Assembly: GCF_900177815.1 (NCBI RefSeq) | Contig: NZ_FXAZ01000001.1 | Coordinates: forward strand, 620,001 to 684,000 | DNA from: Paenibacillus aquistagni | Lineage (GTDB): Bacteria > Bacillota > Bacilli > Paenibacillales > Paenibacillaceae | Reading direction: 5' to 3' | Length of the DNA stretch: 64,000 nt | Made by a program: the position numbers and the translations under genes | Shown here: positions 1-8,425 of the stretch, piece by piece | Layout of the letters: the number at the start of each line of letters is the position of its first letter | How positions within the stretch are numbered: the stretch's first letter is position 1 | Notes under the pieces: model-generated | Told to the model about the DNA's origin: nothing | What the model saw: only the letters and a program-made list of their open reading frames with translations | Database searches by the model: none

Positions 1-1
1 T

Positions 2-1150
2 CAGTATATGATCCGCGCGGTAGACACATCAGGCAATGAAGCGGGAAGCACAACGATACACGCATCTACGAAAGCGGTTGCAGGAAGCGATCTCCAGGTT
101 GGAGAGAGCCGCGTGCTGTCAGATGCTCAGATTACGCAGCTATGGAATGGCTTGAATCCGGCTTTTCTTCCGGATGCAGCTGCAGCAGCGATTCAGACCG
201 CTCTGCCTAAGGCGGAGTATGAATCCACATTCCCGCTTCGCTACGGTACTGCTGAGTGGGATGCCATTGCCAAAGGAAAATACTATTACAAACCGAATCA
301 ATCTGACTATTACTCCTATGATAATTTGGTAGCGGCTGTGCGTGAGATGGCCAACATAAAGTACAAGGAAGTGATCCGACAAGGCAACTCCAATGTCAAG
401 CAAATCTACCGTTTGGACAAGCATTTGAAGACCGAAACGCTATTATATCAAGCGCCTGATTTTAATGATGCGAATATGGCCAATCTGCCGAAGATTACCC
501 GCATCGTAGACTTTGGAAGCTTCTTAAGCGAAGGATCGAGCAATGATCGCAAGCGCGAGTTGGCTGGCTTCCTAGCCAATATTGCTCATGAAACAGGCGG
601 CGGCTGGTCAACGGCTCCTGGCGGGGAGCTTCGCTGGGCTTTGTTCTTTAATGAAGAGCTGAATTATGTGAACACAGACAATATTGGCTATGTAGATGAG
701 GACAACCTCTTCTGGAAGCCAGTTGCAGGCAAATCCTATCATGGCCGCGGGCCAATCCAACTAAGCTGGAACTACAACTATGGATTGATCAGTTCAATTG
801 TATACAGCGATCCTTCCATTCTGCTCAATGACCCTGACAAGATTACAGCAGATGGCAAGCTGGGATATATCACAGCGCTCTTGTTCTGGATGACTCCACA
901 AGATCCTAAGCCTTCGAATCATGACATTATGATTGGACAATGGGTGCCGACGACAGAGCAGTTGGCGAAAGGGCTTGTTCCTGGCTTCGGAGCAACCATC
1001 ATGGTGATTAACGGGGGACAAGAAGGGAACTTATCGGAAGAAATGATGCCGGTTAAGCGCCGGGTCGATCATTACCGCGACCTGACTACCCGCATGGGCG
1101 CCACGATTACAGGGGAAAAGCTGGACACAGCAGGAATGCAGCCGTTTTAA
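2..1150 (+). CDS. Secreted GH19 chitinase, 5' partial
   Basis: The reading frame is open to the window edge, so the true start lies upstream. The visible part begins with the last strand of a fibronectin type III domain (YMIRAVDTSGNEAG), followed by a glycoside hydrolase family 19 domain from about residue 45. GH19 signatures are the catalytic-glutamate segment AHETGGGW (Glu near visible residue 197) and GRGPIQLSWNYNYG. The family hydrolyses beta-1,4 GlcNAc linkages in chitin with inversion. The complete tandem neighbour has a signal peptide, a chitin-binding module and FN3, so the missing N terminus was probably similar. The two catalytic domains are clearly paralogous and share long identical nucleotide tracts. 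The next gene starts 96 bases downstream with its own strong RBS, and I see no clear terminator between them. Confidence 0.9.
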   Translation, partial: QYMIRAVDTSGNEAGSTTIHASTKAVAGSDLQVGESRVLSDAQITQLWNGLNPAFLPDAAAAAIQTALPKAEYESTFPLRYGTAEWDAIAKGKYYYKPNQSDYYSYDNLVAAVREMANIKYKEVIRQGNSNVKQIYRLDKHLKTETLLYQAPDFNDANMANLPKITRIVDFGSFLSEGSSNDRKRELAGFLANIAHETGGGWSTAPGGELRWALFFNEELNYVNTDNIGYVDEDNLFWKPVAGKSYHGRGPIQLSWNYNYGLISSIVYSDPSILLNDPDKITADGKLGYITALLFWMTPQDPKPSNHDIMIGQWVPTTEQLAKGLVPGFGATIMVINGGQEGNLSEEMMPVKRRVDHYRDLTTRMGATITGEKLDTAGMQPF

Positions 1151-1246
1151 TTCGCAGAAGAATCTATTTTTGAGCAGGTTGACACAGAGATGCTTGTTTT
1201 CATGCTGGGTTTACTACTACTAGTATAGCCATTATAGGAGGTATAT

Positions 1247-2926
1247 ATGATGTACTCAAAATTTCCTTTTTCGCGATCTTTTATTCTTCGCAGTTTAAGC
1301 GCTGTGCTTGGTGTGACATTGCTGCTTTCCAGCAGTCCGGCAGCAATGGCTGCAGGCGAGCCTGATTCTAGCGTGCAAAGTGCTGCAGCGCAGTCCCAGT
1401 CTACTGCCCCTGCATGGGAAGCCTCCAAAGTCTACGTTGGCGGAGATATTGTATCCTATGAAGGCAAGCTGTTTAAGGCCAAATGGTGGACCCAAGGAGA
1501 CAATCCTAACGGAGCCCTAAGCAGCACGGACTCGCCTTGGCAGCATATCGGTTCAGATACAGGCGGAGGAACGGACACGACACCGCCAAGCACACCTCCA
1601 GGACTTGCCTCAACAGCTCAGACTTCGTCATCCATCACTTTGACTTGGAACGCATCAACGGACAACGTAGGCGTGACTCAATACGATATTTACCGCAACA
1701 ATATCAAAGTAGGCTTTTCGGCTACGACTTCTTACACGGACAATGGTCTGCAGGCTGATACCGCATACAGCTACACGATTATTGCTGTAGATGCTGCTGG
1801 CAACGCTTCCACTGCGAGCACACCTCTTTCAGTCAAAACAGCAGTAGACAATGGAAGCGGAGGTCCTTTCCTTGAAGTAGGACAGAGCCGAGTTATTACT
1901 GACGCTCAGGTTCAGGCCACTTGGGGTGGGATTGATCCTAACTTCCTCCCTTCTCAGGCAGAAGCCGCTGTTACAGCAGCGCTTTCAAAAGCAGACTATG
2001 AAGCATTGTTCCCACTTCGCATAGGATCAAGTGAATGGCATACTGCAGCAGCGGGCAAGCCTTATTACAAGCCGAATCAAGAGGATTATTACTCGTATGA
2101 AAATCTGATCGCGGCTGTTCGAGATACTGCAAATATCAAATATAAAGAGGTATACCGTGGAGGAAGCACCTGGACGAAGCAGATCTGGCGACTCGACAAA
2201 ACGACAAAGACCGAAACGTTATTGTATGAAGAGCCGGAGTTTAACGCGGAGTGGAATCTGAACAAGCCAACAACTTCACGCATTGTGGACTTTGGTACCT
2301 TCCTTAAAGAAGGAAGCGAGACGAACAAGAAGCGCGAACTAGCTGCATTCTTAGCTAATATCGCCCACGAAACAGGCGGCGGATGGTCGACGGCTCCTGG
2401 TGGGGAGCTTCGCTGGGCTTTGTTCTTTAATGAAGAAGTATCTTATATTAACAACTCCAACATCGGTTATGTGCAAGCCAACAGTGATTACCCTGCTGTA
2501 GCGGGCAAATCGTATCATGGCCGTGGCCCTATCCAGTTAAGCTGGAACTACAATTATGGACTAATCGGTTCTATTATTTTCGGCGATAAGCACGTATTGC
2601 TGCAGAATCCAGAGAAAATTACACAAGATGGCAAGCTTGGCTTTATGACAGCCATACTGTTCTGGATGACTCCACAGGATCCAAAACCATCCTGCCACGA
2701 TATTATGGTAGGCAACTATGTGCCAACGTCTGCGCAGCTAGCAAAAGGACTTGTACCGGGGTTTGGAGCAACCATCATGGTGATTAACGGTTCCTTTGAA
2801 GGCAACAAGGACGAAAGCGATATTCGTGTTGGCCGGCGTGTTGGCCATTACCTTGACATTACAAGCCGCGCTGGTGTTGATGTGACAGGGGAGAAGGTAA
2901 ATACGCTGGGTATGCAGCCCTTTTAA
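1247..2926 (+). CDS. Secreted modular GH19 chitinase (signal peptide, CBM5/12, FN3, GH19)
   Basis: This complete 559-residue modular chitinase has a Sec signal peptide at residues 1-36 (basic start, hydrophobic core, AMAA cleavage region). A CBM5/12-type chitin-binding module follows at about 58-105 (aromatic-rich, AWEASKVYVGGDIVSYEGK and WWTQGDNP). An FN3 domain runs from about 113 to 200 and the GH19 catalytic domain from about 210 to the end. Catalytic Glu lies near residue 375 in AHETGGGW, with the family signature GRGPIQLSWNYNYG after it. The protein should be exported and degrade chitin outside the cell. RBS AGGAGG (1236-1241) is 5 bases before ATG 1247 and 8 before ATG 1250, so the second Met is equally likely. 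The gene ends just before a strong intrinsic terminator. Confidence 0.95.
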   Translation: MMYSKFPFSRSFILRSLSAVLGVTLLLSSSPAAMAAGEPDSSVQSAAAQSQSTAPAWEASKVYVGGDIVSYEGKLFKAKWWTQGDNPNGALSSTDSPWQHIGSDTGGGTDTTPPSTPPGLASTAQTSSSITLTWNASTDNVGVTQYDIYRNNIKVGFSATTSYTDNGLQADTAYSYTIIAVDAAGNASTASTPLSVKTAVDNGSGGPFLEVGQSRVITDAQVQATWGGIDPNFLPSQAEAAVTAALSKADYEALFPLRIGSSEWHTAAAGKPYYKPNQEDYYSYENLIAAVRDTANIKYKEVYRGGSTWTKQIWRLDKTTKTETLLYEEPEFNAEWNLNKPTTSRIVDFGTFLKEGSETNKKRELAAFLANIAHETGGGWSTAPGGELRWALFFNEEVSYINNSNIGYVQANSDYPAVAGKSYHGRGPIQLSWNYNYGLIGSIIFGDKHVLLQNPEKITQDGKLGFMTAILFWMTPQDPKPSCHDIMVGNYVPTSAQLAKGLVPGFGATIMVINGSFEGNKDESDIRVGRRVGHYLDITSRAGVDVTGEKVNTLGMQPF

Positions 2927-2939
2927 TTAAAACTCAAGG

Positions 2940-2976
2940 TTCCCAGGGGGATTTTAGCCCTGGGAATCTTTTTTAT
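2940..2976 (+). terminator. Intrinsic terminator after the chitinase pair
   Basis: A 9-bp perfect stem, TTCCCAGGG at 2940-2948 and CCCTGGGAA at 2958-2966, is followed by a T-rich tail. It separates the chitinase pair from the ylxM-ffh operon. Confidence 0.93.
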
Positions 2977-3017
2977 TAGGATATTTTGCTGCTGACGACA
3001 ATGTTAAGGTAAAGTGC

Positions 3018-3046
3018 TTGACATTGTAGATTGAATCAGATATGAT
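3018..3046 (+). promoter_or_regulatory. Sigma-A type promoter of ylxM-ffh
   Basis: TTGACA (3018-3023), a 17-base spacer and TATGAT (3041-3046) give an almost consensus vegetative promoter. It lies 56 bases upstream of ylxM and after the chitinase terminator, so it probably drives the SRP and S16 genes. Confidence 0.85.
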
Positions 3047-3101
3047 AATTGAGGTTGATGGGCTGTAAAGTGTTTTTCCTTGACGAAAGGAGTGGCCCGT
3101 T

Positions 3102-3461
3102 ATGAATGATGAACAACTGCTAGAGAAGACGAACCGCATCAATATGCTGTTTGATTTCTATGAACCGCTTCTTACAGAGAAGCAGCAGACGTTTTTGAAG
3201 TGCTACTTTCAAGATGATTTCACATTGGGTGAGATCGCTCAGGAATTTGGCATTAGCCGTCAAGCGGTGTACGAGCATATTAAGCGGGCGGAGCAGACGC
3301 TAGAGTCGTATGAGAGCAAGCTAGCGCTTCTTCAGAAGTTCGAGGCTCGCACGAAGCTGATGGGAGAGCTTGAGCATCGATTAACACATACGCTTAACAT
3401 ACCCGACCCGCAGCGCGCGGAACTGCAGGAGGTTATCCGTGAACTGCAGGCGTTGGAATAA
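3102..3461 (+). CDS. ylxM: YlxM family SRP-associated HTH protein
   Basis: This 119-residue protein matches the YlxM/UPF0122 family in size and content. A sigma-70 region-4-like helix-turn-helix lies at about residues 35-75 (LGEIAQEFGISRQAVYEHIKRAE), followed by a helical tail. The family is encoded directly upstream of ffh in many Firmicutes, and a streptococcal member is known to interact with SRP. A role in modulating SRP here is therefore inferred from family and position. RBS AAAGGAG (3086-3092) lies 9 bases before the ATG. The gap to ffh is 19 bases, so the two genes are co-transcribed. Confidence 0.95.
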   Translation: MNDEQLLEKTNRINMLFDFYEPLLTEKQQTFLKCYFQDDFTLGEIAQEFGISRQAVYEHIKRAEQTLESYESKLALLQKFEARTKLMGELEHRLTHTLNIPDPQRAELQEVIRELQALE

Positions 3462-3480
3462 GGGAACGGGGTGAATCCAT

Positions 3481-4854
3481 ATGGCATTTGAAGGACTGAC
3501 AAGCCGACTGCAAAACGTATTTGGCAAATTGCGCGGCAAAGGTAAGGTAAGTGAAGATGACGTCAATGAAGCGATGCGAGAAGTTCGACTTGCCCTTCTT
3601 GAGGCAGATGTTAACTTCAAGGTCGTGAAGGATTTCATCAATAAGGTGAAAGAAAAGGCCGTTGGCATTGAAGTGATGAAGAGCTTCACGCCAGGAATGG
3701 CCATTATTGATATCGTCAACAAGGAATTAACCGAGTTGATGGGCGGAGAGACGGCGAAGCTTGAGAAAGCAAACAAGCCGCCAACCGTAATCATGATGGC
3801 GGGTCTTCAAGGTGCAGGTAAGACAACGACCTCCGGCAAGCTGGCTAAGCTTCTTCAGAAGCAGAATCACAAGCCGCTTTTGGTTGCTGCAGACATTTAT
3901 CGCCCAGCGGCGATCAAGCAGCTCGAAGTGCTCGGAAGTCAGATTAATGTTCCTGTATTTGCATTAGGCGATCAAGTAAGTCCGGTGGAGATTGCGAAGC
4001 AGGCGCTTGAGCATGCACGCGAGAACCATCTGGATTATGTCATTATTGATACTGCAGGCCGACTGCACATCGATGAGGCGCTGATGGATGAGCTGAAGCA
4101 GGTTCATGCAGCTGTCAATCCAACTGAGGTGCTGCTTGTTGTTGATGCCATGACAGGTCAAGATGCGGTCAACGTCGCAGACAGCTTCAATCAGCAGCTT
4201 GCGCTGACCGGGGTTGTCCTCACGAAGCTCGATGGAGATACACGCGGTGGTGCTGCGCTCTCCGTTAAGGCCGTGACGGGCTGTCCGATCAAGTTTGCTG
4301 CTACAGGCGAGAAGGTCGATGCACTTGAGCCGTTCCATCCAGAACGCATGGCATCGCGAATTCTAGGCATGGGTGACATGCTGTCCTTGATTGAGAAGGC
4401 GCAGGCGGGCATCGATGCTGATAAGGCGAAGGAAATGGAGATGAAGATGCGCAATGCATCCTTTACCTTCGATGATTTCCTTGAGCAGATGCAGCAGGTG
4501 AAGAAGCTTGGACCAATTGATCAGATCCTTGACATGATCCCAGGCATGAACAAGGTCAAGCAGACGCAGAATCTTAAAGTAGATGAGCGCCAGATGGGCC
4601 GAATCGAGGCTATTGTGCGCTCGATGACGAATGAAGAGCGTAAAGATCCTGATCTTATCAATCATAGCCGTAGAAAGCGGATTGCAGCAGGCAGCGGCAC
4701 GCAGTTGGCTGATGTCAATCGACTCATCAAGCAGTTCGATGAGATGAGAAGAGTGATGAAGCAGTTCTCGGATATGATGGGTCCTAAAGGGCCGAAGATG
4801 ATGAAATCGCTGAAGAGCAGAGCTGGTAAGGGGAATAGATACCCATTCCGCTAA
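3481..4854 (+). CDS. ffh: Signal recognition particle GTPase Ffh (SRP54)
   Basis: The 457-residue SRP GTPase binds signal sequences and, with SRP RNA and FtsY, targets nascent membrane and secreted proteins to the translocon. Visible features are the N-terminal helical bundle, the P-loop GLQGAGKTTT near residue 108, DTAGRLH, the specificity motif TKLDGDTRGGA, and a Met-rich C-terminal M domain from about residue 300 (MEMKMRNASF, MKQFSDMMGPKGPKMMKSL). Length is normal for the family. RBS GGGGTG (3467-3472) lies 8 bases before the ATG. The SRP RNA gene is not in this window. Confidence 0.98.
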   Translation: MAFEGLTSRLQNVFGKLRGKGKVSEDDVNEAMREVRLALLEADVNFKVVKDFINKVKEKAVGIEVMKSFTPGMAIIDIVNKELTELMGGETAKLEKANKPPTVIMMAGLQGAGKTTTSGKLAKLLQKQNHKPLLVAADIYRPAAIKQLEVLGSQINVPVFALGDQVSPVEIAKQALEHARENHLDYVIIDTAGRLHIDEALMDELKQVHAAVNPTEVLLVVDAMTGQDAVNVADSFNQQLALTGVVLTKLDGDTRGGAALSVKAVTGCPIKFAATGEKVDALEPFHPERMASRILGMGDMLSLIEKAQAGIDADKAKEMEMKMRNASFTFDDFLEQMQQVKKLGPIDQILDMIPGMNKVKQTQNLKVDERQMGRIEAIVRSMTNEERKDPDLINHSRRKRIAAGSGTQLADVNRLIKQFDEMRRVMKQFSDMMGPKGPKMMKSLKSRAGKGNRYPFR

Positions 4855-4890
4855 TGCTTCATATAGAATTTTCTTAAGGAGGTGAAAGTC

Positions 4891-5163
4891 GTGGCAGTAC
4901 GTATTCGTTTGAAACGTATGGGTGCTCATAAAGCTCCATTCTATCGTGTGGTTGTTTCGGATTCCCGTTCCCCGCGTGACGGTCGTTTTATCGAGGAAAT
5001 CGGTTATTATAACCCAGTAGCTCAACCTGCAGTAGTCAACATCGACGAAGAAAAAGCGTTGAAATGGCTGCAAACAGGAGCTCAAGCTTCTGACACTGTT
5101 CGTAACTTGCTTAGCCAAGCTGGTGTTATGAAGAAGTTCCATGAATCCAAATTCCAGAAATAA
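4891..5163 (+). CDS. rpsP: 30S ribosomal protein S16
   Basis: This 90-residue S16 binds 16S rRNA in the body of the small subunit. The start is placed at GTG 4891, giving [19 protein letters not shown], because TAAGGAGG (4875-4882) lies 8 bases upstream. An in-frame GTG at 4882 overlaps that Shine-Dalgarno sequence and would add an atypical MKV. The next gene, khpA, follows after 21 bases, the usual rpsP-khpA pairing. Confidence 0.97.
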   Translation: MAVRIRLKRMGAHKAPFYRVVVSDSRSPRDGRFIEEIGYYNPVAQPAVVNIDEEKALKWLQTGAQASDTVRNLLSQAGVMKKFHESKFQK

Positions 5164-5184
5164 TGAATCATCGGAGGGTGAAAG

Positions 5185-5415
5185 ATGGAAAAGTTAGTGT
5201 CAGTCATTGCACAGGCTTTGGTCGATCATCCGGATGAGGTCCGTGTGACTACTGTTGAGAAGGAACATGTGGTCGTTTACGAACTGCATGTTCATCCTGA
5301 TGATGTCGGTAAAGTCATCGGCAAGCAGGGACGCATCGCTAAGGCGCTGCGGACGGTTGTCACATCGGCAGCCGTGAAGGTTCCTAAACGTGTTGCTGTG
5401 GACATTATTTCTTAA
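5185..5415 (+). CDS. khpA: KH-domain RNA-binding protein KhpA (YlqC)
   Basis: This 76-residue single KH domain carries the GxxG RNA-contact loop in KVIGKQGRIAKALR. KhpA-family proteins pair with KhpB/EloR in streptococci and affect RNA metabolism and cell division; in Bacillus the homologue is YlqC. RBS GGAGGG lies 8-9 bases before the ATG. A strong terminator directly follows, so the ylxM-ffh-rpsP-khpA transcript probably ends here, before rimM. Confidence 0.95.
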   Translation: MEKLVSVIAQALVDHPDEVRVTTVEKEHVVVYELHVHPDDVGKVIGKQGRIAKALRTVVTSAAVKVPKRVAVDIIS

Positions 5416-5426
5416 TAAGTCGAATG

Positions 5427-5454
5427 GGGTTAGGATCATATCCTAACCCTTTTT
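5427..5454 (+). terminator. Intrinsic terminator after khpA
   Basis: GGGTTAGGA (5427-5435) pairs perfectly with TCCTAACCC (5441-5449) around a 5-base loop, followed by five T residues. It partly isolates rimM-trmD from rpsP. Confidence 0.92.
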
Positions 5455-5547
5455 CGTATAATCAGATTGTTTCAAGCTACACTAGCCTTAAGGGCACATG
5501 ATGATGACTATGTTTGATAGGTGCAGGAGGGAGCGTTAAGGGTCACA

Positions 5548-6069
5548 ATGGATAAATCCTTATTTACGGTTGGAGTTGTTGTCAATACGCAGGGCATTCG
5601 AGGAGAAGTGAAAATCGTTCCCCATACAGATTTTGCTGAGGAGCGCTTTGCGCCAAAGAGCAAGCTTGTATTGGTGCAAGAATCCTCCAACCGGATGGTG
5701 CCGGTTACCGTGGAACATTCACGTTTACATAAAAATATGTATGTTGTGAAGTTTAAGGAGTTCAATAATATTAATGAAGTGGAAGCCTTCAAAACATGGC
5801 TGATTAAAGTATCTGTAGAAGAACGTGAGCCGCTTGAAGAAGGCGAATATTACTATAGCGACATTATTGGCTGCATGGTTGTAACAGAAGACGGCGAGGA
5901 GCTTGGTCCGATTAAGGAGATTCTTGCACCTGGCGCCAATCATGTCTGGGTTGTTAAAATGCCAAAAGGCAAGGATTTGCTGCTGCCTGTTATTGATCCT
6001 GTCATTCTGGATGTGAATGTGAAGGAGAAGAGAGTCACGGTTCATCTTATGGAGGGACTAATGGAATGA
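5548..6069 (+). CDS. rimM: 16S rRNA processing protein RimM
   Basis: This 173-residue RimM assists maturation of the 30S head and interacts with S19. The N-terminal beta-barrel has the family motif [15 protein letters not shown], and the C-terminal PRC-barrel half contains [15 protein letters not shown] and [19 protein letters not shown] 5548 is preferred because it gives a family-like N terminus and has AAGGG 5 bases upstream. An in-frame GTG at 5521 would add nine residues and has no good RBS. The stop overlaps the trmD start (ATGA), indicating translational coupling. Confidence 0.95.
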   Translation: MDKSLFTVGVVVNTQGIRGEVKIVPHTDFAEERFAPKSKLVLVQESSNRMVPVTVEHSRLHKNMYVVKFKEFNNINEVEAFKTWLIKVSVEEREPLEEGEYYYSDIIGCMVVTEDGEELGPIKEILAPGANHVWVVKMPKGKDLLLPVIDPVILDVNVKEKRVTVHLMEGLME

Positions 6070-6893
6070 GAATCGACGTTTTGACCCTGTTTCCTGAGAT
6101 GTGTGAAGGGGTGTTCTCTTCAAGCATCATGGGACGGGCTAGAGACAAAGGGATTGTAGAATTAAATGCGCTCAATTTTCGTCCGTTCTCGACCAATAAG
6201 CATTCTACAGTGGATGACTATCCATATGGCGGAGGCGGCGGGATGGTCCTGAAGCCAGAACCGATCTTTGCTGCAGTTGAGCATGTGATGGCAGAGGCTG
6301 ATTGCCATGCGGCAAGCAAGGGGACTGAAGGAGAATCAGAAGGGAGCACTGTAAGCTCAAGGAGCAAGCCGAGAGTCATTCTGATGTGTCCTCAGGGCGA
6401 AACTTTTACGCAGAAGAAAGCAGAGGAACTGGCGAAGGAAGAGCATCTAATCTTTATTTGCGGACATTATGAAGGTTATGATGAACGGATTCGAGAGCAT
6501 CTTGTGACCGATGAGCTGTCGATAGGGGATTATGTGCTGACAGGTGGAGAGCTGCCTGCAATGACGATTGCAGATGCGGTTGTACGTCTGCTTCCCGGTG
6601 TGCTCGGCAATGAAACTTCTGCGGTTACAGATTCCTTCAGCACAGGCCTGCTTGAGTATCCTCATTACACACGGCCAGTCGACTTCAGAGGCTGGAGCGT
6701 TCCCGATGTGCTGATGTCAGGTCATCATGCCAATATTGAAGCTTGGAGAAGAGAACAATCTTTGAAGCGAACGTTCATGCGCAGGCCAGACTTGCTCCTC
6801 GGAATGGAGCTGTCGAAGCAGGATCAGGCGATCTTAAGACGATTGAAAGAACAGAGCGCGAACGGCGAAGATAAGCTGAGCAAGCTGGATTAA
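6066..6893 (+). CDS. trmD: tRNA (guanine-N1-)-methyltransferase TrmD with a low-complexity insertion
   Basis: TrmD uses S-adenosylmethionine to methylate G37 next to the anticodon and so prevents +1 frameshifting. The SPOUT trefoil-knot segments are present: [28 protein letters not shown] and [13 protein letters not shown]. At 275 residues it is longer than the usual 240-250. The excess is a Ser/Gly/Glu/Lys-rich stretch at about residues 78-100, between the VEHVMAEAD helix and RVILMCPQG. The insertion keeps the frame and avoids the knot motifs, so the enzyme should be active. It overlaps rimM by 4 bases. In most Firmicutes rplS follows directly; here it is more than 3 kb away. Confidence 0.96.
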   Translation: MRIDVLTLFPEMCEGVFSSSIMGRARDKGIVELNALNFRPFSTNKHSTVDDYPYGGGGGMVLKPEPIFAAVEHVMAEADCHAASKGTEGESEGSTVSSRSKPRVILMCPQGETFTQKKAEELAKEEHLIFICGHYEGYDERIREHLVTDELSIGDYVLTGGELPAMTIADAVVRLLPGVLGNETSAVTDSFSTGLLEYPHYTRPVDFRGWSVPDVLMSGHHANIEAWRREQSLKRTFMRRPDLLLGMELSKQDQAILRRLKEQSANGEDKLSKLD

Positions 6894-6908
6894 GCGGCTT
6901 TGAACGTA

Positions 6909-6997
6909 CACTTGAAGGATGTTCGCTTTCAAGTGCGCAGCAACTCCTCTGAGGTTATAGGCGCAAAGGCAAGGGCAGAAGCTTAAAGATTCTGCCC
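6909..6997. terminator. Paired hairpins between convergent trmD and fucosidase genes
   Basis: Two perfect inverted repeats lie between the convergent genes: CACTTGAA (6909-6916) with TTCAAGTG (6928-6935), and GGGCAGAA (6973-6980) with TTCTGCCC (6990-6997). Neither has a clean T tract on either strand, so a bidirectional terminator role is plausible but unproven. Confidence 0.5.
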
Positions 6998-7018
6998 TCG
7001 TTAATCGCTTGTTACGTT

Positions 7019-8305
7019 CTATGTGGTCTTGTCCTCGTTGAGTTCAAAGGCAATGACCGTGTCAATGTCGCATGGCAGCGATGCTTGCGGGAAATTGGCG
7101 AACAGATAGCCTTTAAAGGCTTCTCCATTCCACGGAGTGGAGATATTCACCTCTGCGCCATCCGCCAGCCGTCTCGCCTGCTTGACGCGTCCCTGAAGGT
7201 CTTCGAATGCAATAGGGCCGATTCCGCGCTCTAGGATATGCGCATACAGCGTGTTGCCAGCCTGCGTATAGCGTCCCCATTCAGGCTTGTCGAAGCTTGC
7301 CGCTGCACATCCGTATATGCTGCTGCCATTGCGCTTCATCCATGCGCCTACCTCGCGCAGCACCTCTTGAGACTTCTCAGGGATTGCGCCTCGCGCATCA
7401 GGCCCTACGTTCAACAGCAGATTGCCATTCTTGCTCACACATTCCACAAGACCGCGTATAACGGTTTTTGCCGTTTTATAATCCTCATCATAGGCATGAT
7501 ATCCCCAGTGCTGATTAAGCGTAATGCATGCTTCCCAAGGAACAGCATTCCCAAGCTCATTCACGATGCCTTTTGGAGGCAGAATTTGCTCTGGAGAGGC
7601 AAAATCCCCAGCGTAGCTTTCTGGCTCAGCCGCCAATAGGTTGCCTCCTAAACGATTGTCGATCAGTACATTTGGCTGCAGCTCACGAATCATCGCCACA
7701 AGTTCGCTTGCCTTCCATGTCTCGCCCTTCATTTCATCATAAGAGAAATCAAACCACAGCACATCGATTGTGCCATAGTTCGTCAGCAGTTCTTTTACTT
7801 GACCGTGCATATAGCTTACGTATCGATCGAATTGATGTTGAGCAGCTTTGAAGGCATCGCTGCCGCGCATAGGATGGATGCGATCGTGATAAGCTGGGTA
7901 ATCCGGGTGATGCCAATCGATCAGCGAGTAGTATAGGCCTACCTTCAGCCCTTCTGCGCGAAAAGCATCCACGTATTCCTTCACTAGATCACGCTGTGCT
8001 TTCGTGTTGGTGGCTTTGTATTCCGTCAGCTTGCTGTCAAACAAGCAGAATCCATCATGATGCTTGGCGGTCATGACCGCGTACTTCATACCTGCTTCTT
8101 TTGCGAGCTTTGCCCACTGCCTTGGATCGTAGAGATCAGGATCAAAGTCTTCAAAATACGGCTGATACGCTTCAATAGACATCTTCTCCTGGTTGCGAAC
8201 CCACTCCCCGCGGGCAGGTACAGCATACAATCCCCAGTGAATGAACATGCCAAAGCGGTCTTGCATAAACCAATCCAATCGATTTTCTTTTTCGATTTGC
8301 TGCAT
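7019..8305 (-). CDS. GH29 alpha-L-fucosidase, cytoplasmic
   Basis: This 428-residue protein matches glycoside hydrolase family 29, retaining exo-alpha-L-fucosidases. Motifs near the N terminus are WFMQDRFGMFIHWGLYAVPARGEW and the KHHDGFCLFDS substrate-site motif around residue 80. LWFDFSYDEM carries the predicted nucleophile Asp near residue 186. No signal peptide is visible, so it should act on imported fucosides. ATG at 8305 is chosen because GGAGGG lies 9 bases upstream; the longer open frame lacks family similarity. It is transcribed away from an AraC-type regulator 120 bases off, a common arrangement for sugar genes. With that regulator it interrupts the trmD-rplS neighbourhood and looks like an accessory insertion. 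Confidence 0.9.
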   Translation of the reverse strand: MQQIEKENRLDWFMQDRFGMFIHWGLYAVPARGEWVRNQEKMSIEAYQPYFEDFDPDLYDPRQWAKLAKEAGMKYAVMTAKHHDGFCLFDSKLTEYKATNTKAQRDLVKEYVDAFRAEGLKVGLYYSLIDWHHPDYPAYHDRIHPMRGSDAFKAAQHQFDRYVSYMHGQVKELLTNYGTIDVLWFDFSYDEMKGETWKASELVAMIRELQPNVLIDNRLGGNLLAAEPESYAGDFASPEQILPPKGIVNELGNAVPWEACITLNQHWGYHAYDEDYKTAKTVIRGLVECVSKNGNLLLNVGPDARGAIPEKSQEVLREVGAWMKRNGSSIYGCAAASFDKPEWGRYTQAGNTLYAHILERGIGPIAFEDLQGRVKQARRLADGAEVNISTPWNGEAFKGYLFANFPQASLPCDIDTVIAFELNEDKTT

Positions 8306-8339
8306 GATGCTTATCCCTCCTATGTAGACTCGAAACTCA

Positions 8340-8368
8340 TTCTTATTGTAGTCGGAAGAAGCTATAAT
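8340..8368 (+). promoter_or_regulatory. Probable promoter of the AraC-type regulator gene
   Basis: TATAAT (8363-8368) with a weak -35 hexamer TTCTTA (8340-8345) at 17 bases points toward the regulator gene. The region 8306-8425 is shared with the divergent fucosidase and probably also holds its promoter and the regulator's binding site. I could not identify either with confidence. Confidence 0.5.
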
Positions 8369-8425
8369 GAAGATAGGGAGAACTAATCCATTTTTGTACA
8401 ATATTAAGATAGGATGGGTACTGAT

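Noticed and set aside
1179..1207. Separate promoter for the second chitinase
   Set aside because: TTGACA is perfect, but no acceptable -10 hexamer lies 16-18 bases downstream.
4363..5142. 259-residue open frame antisense to ffh and rpsP
   Set aside because: It lies wholly opposite two strongly conserved genes, has no RBS and no recognisable domain.
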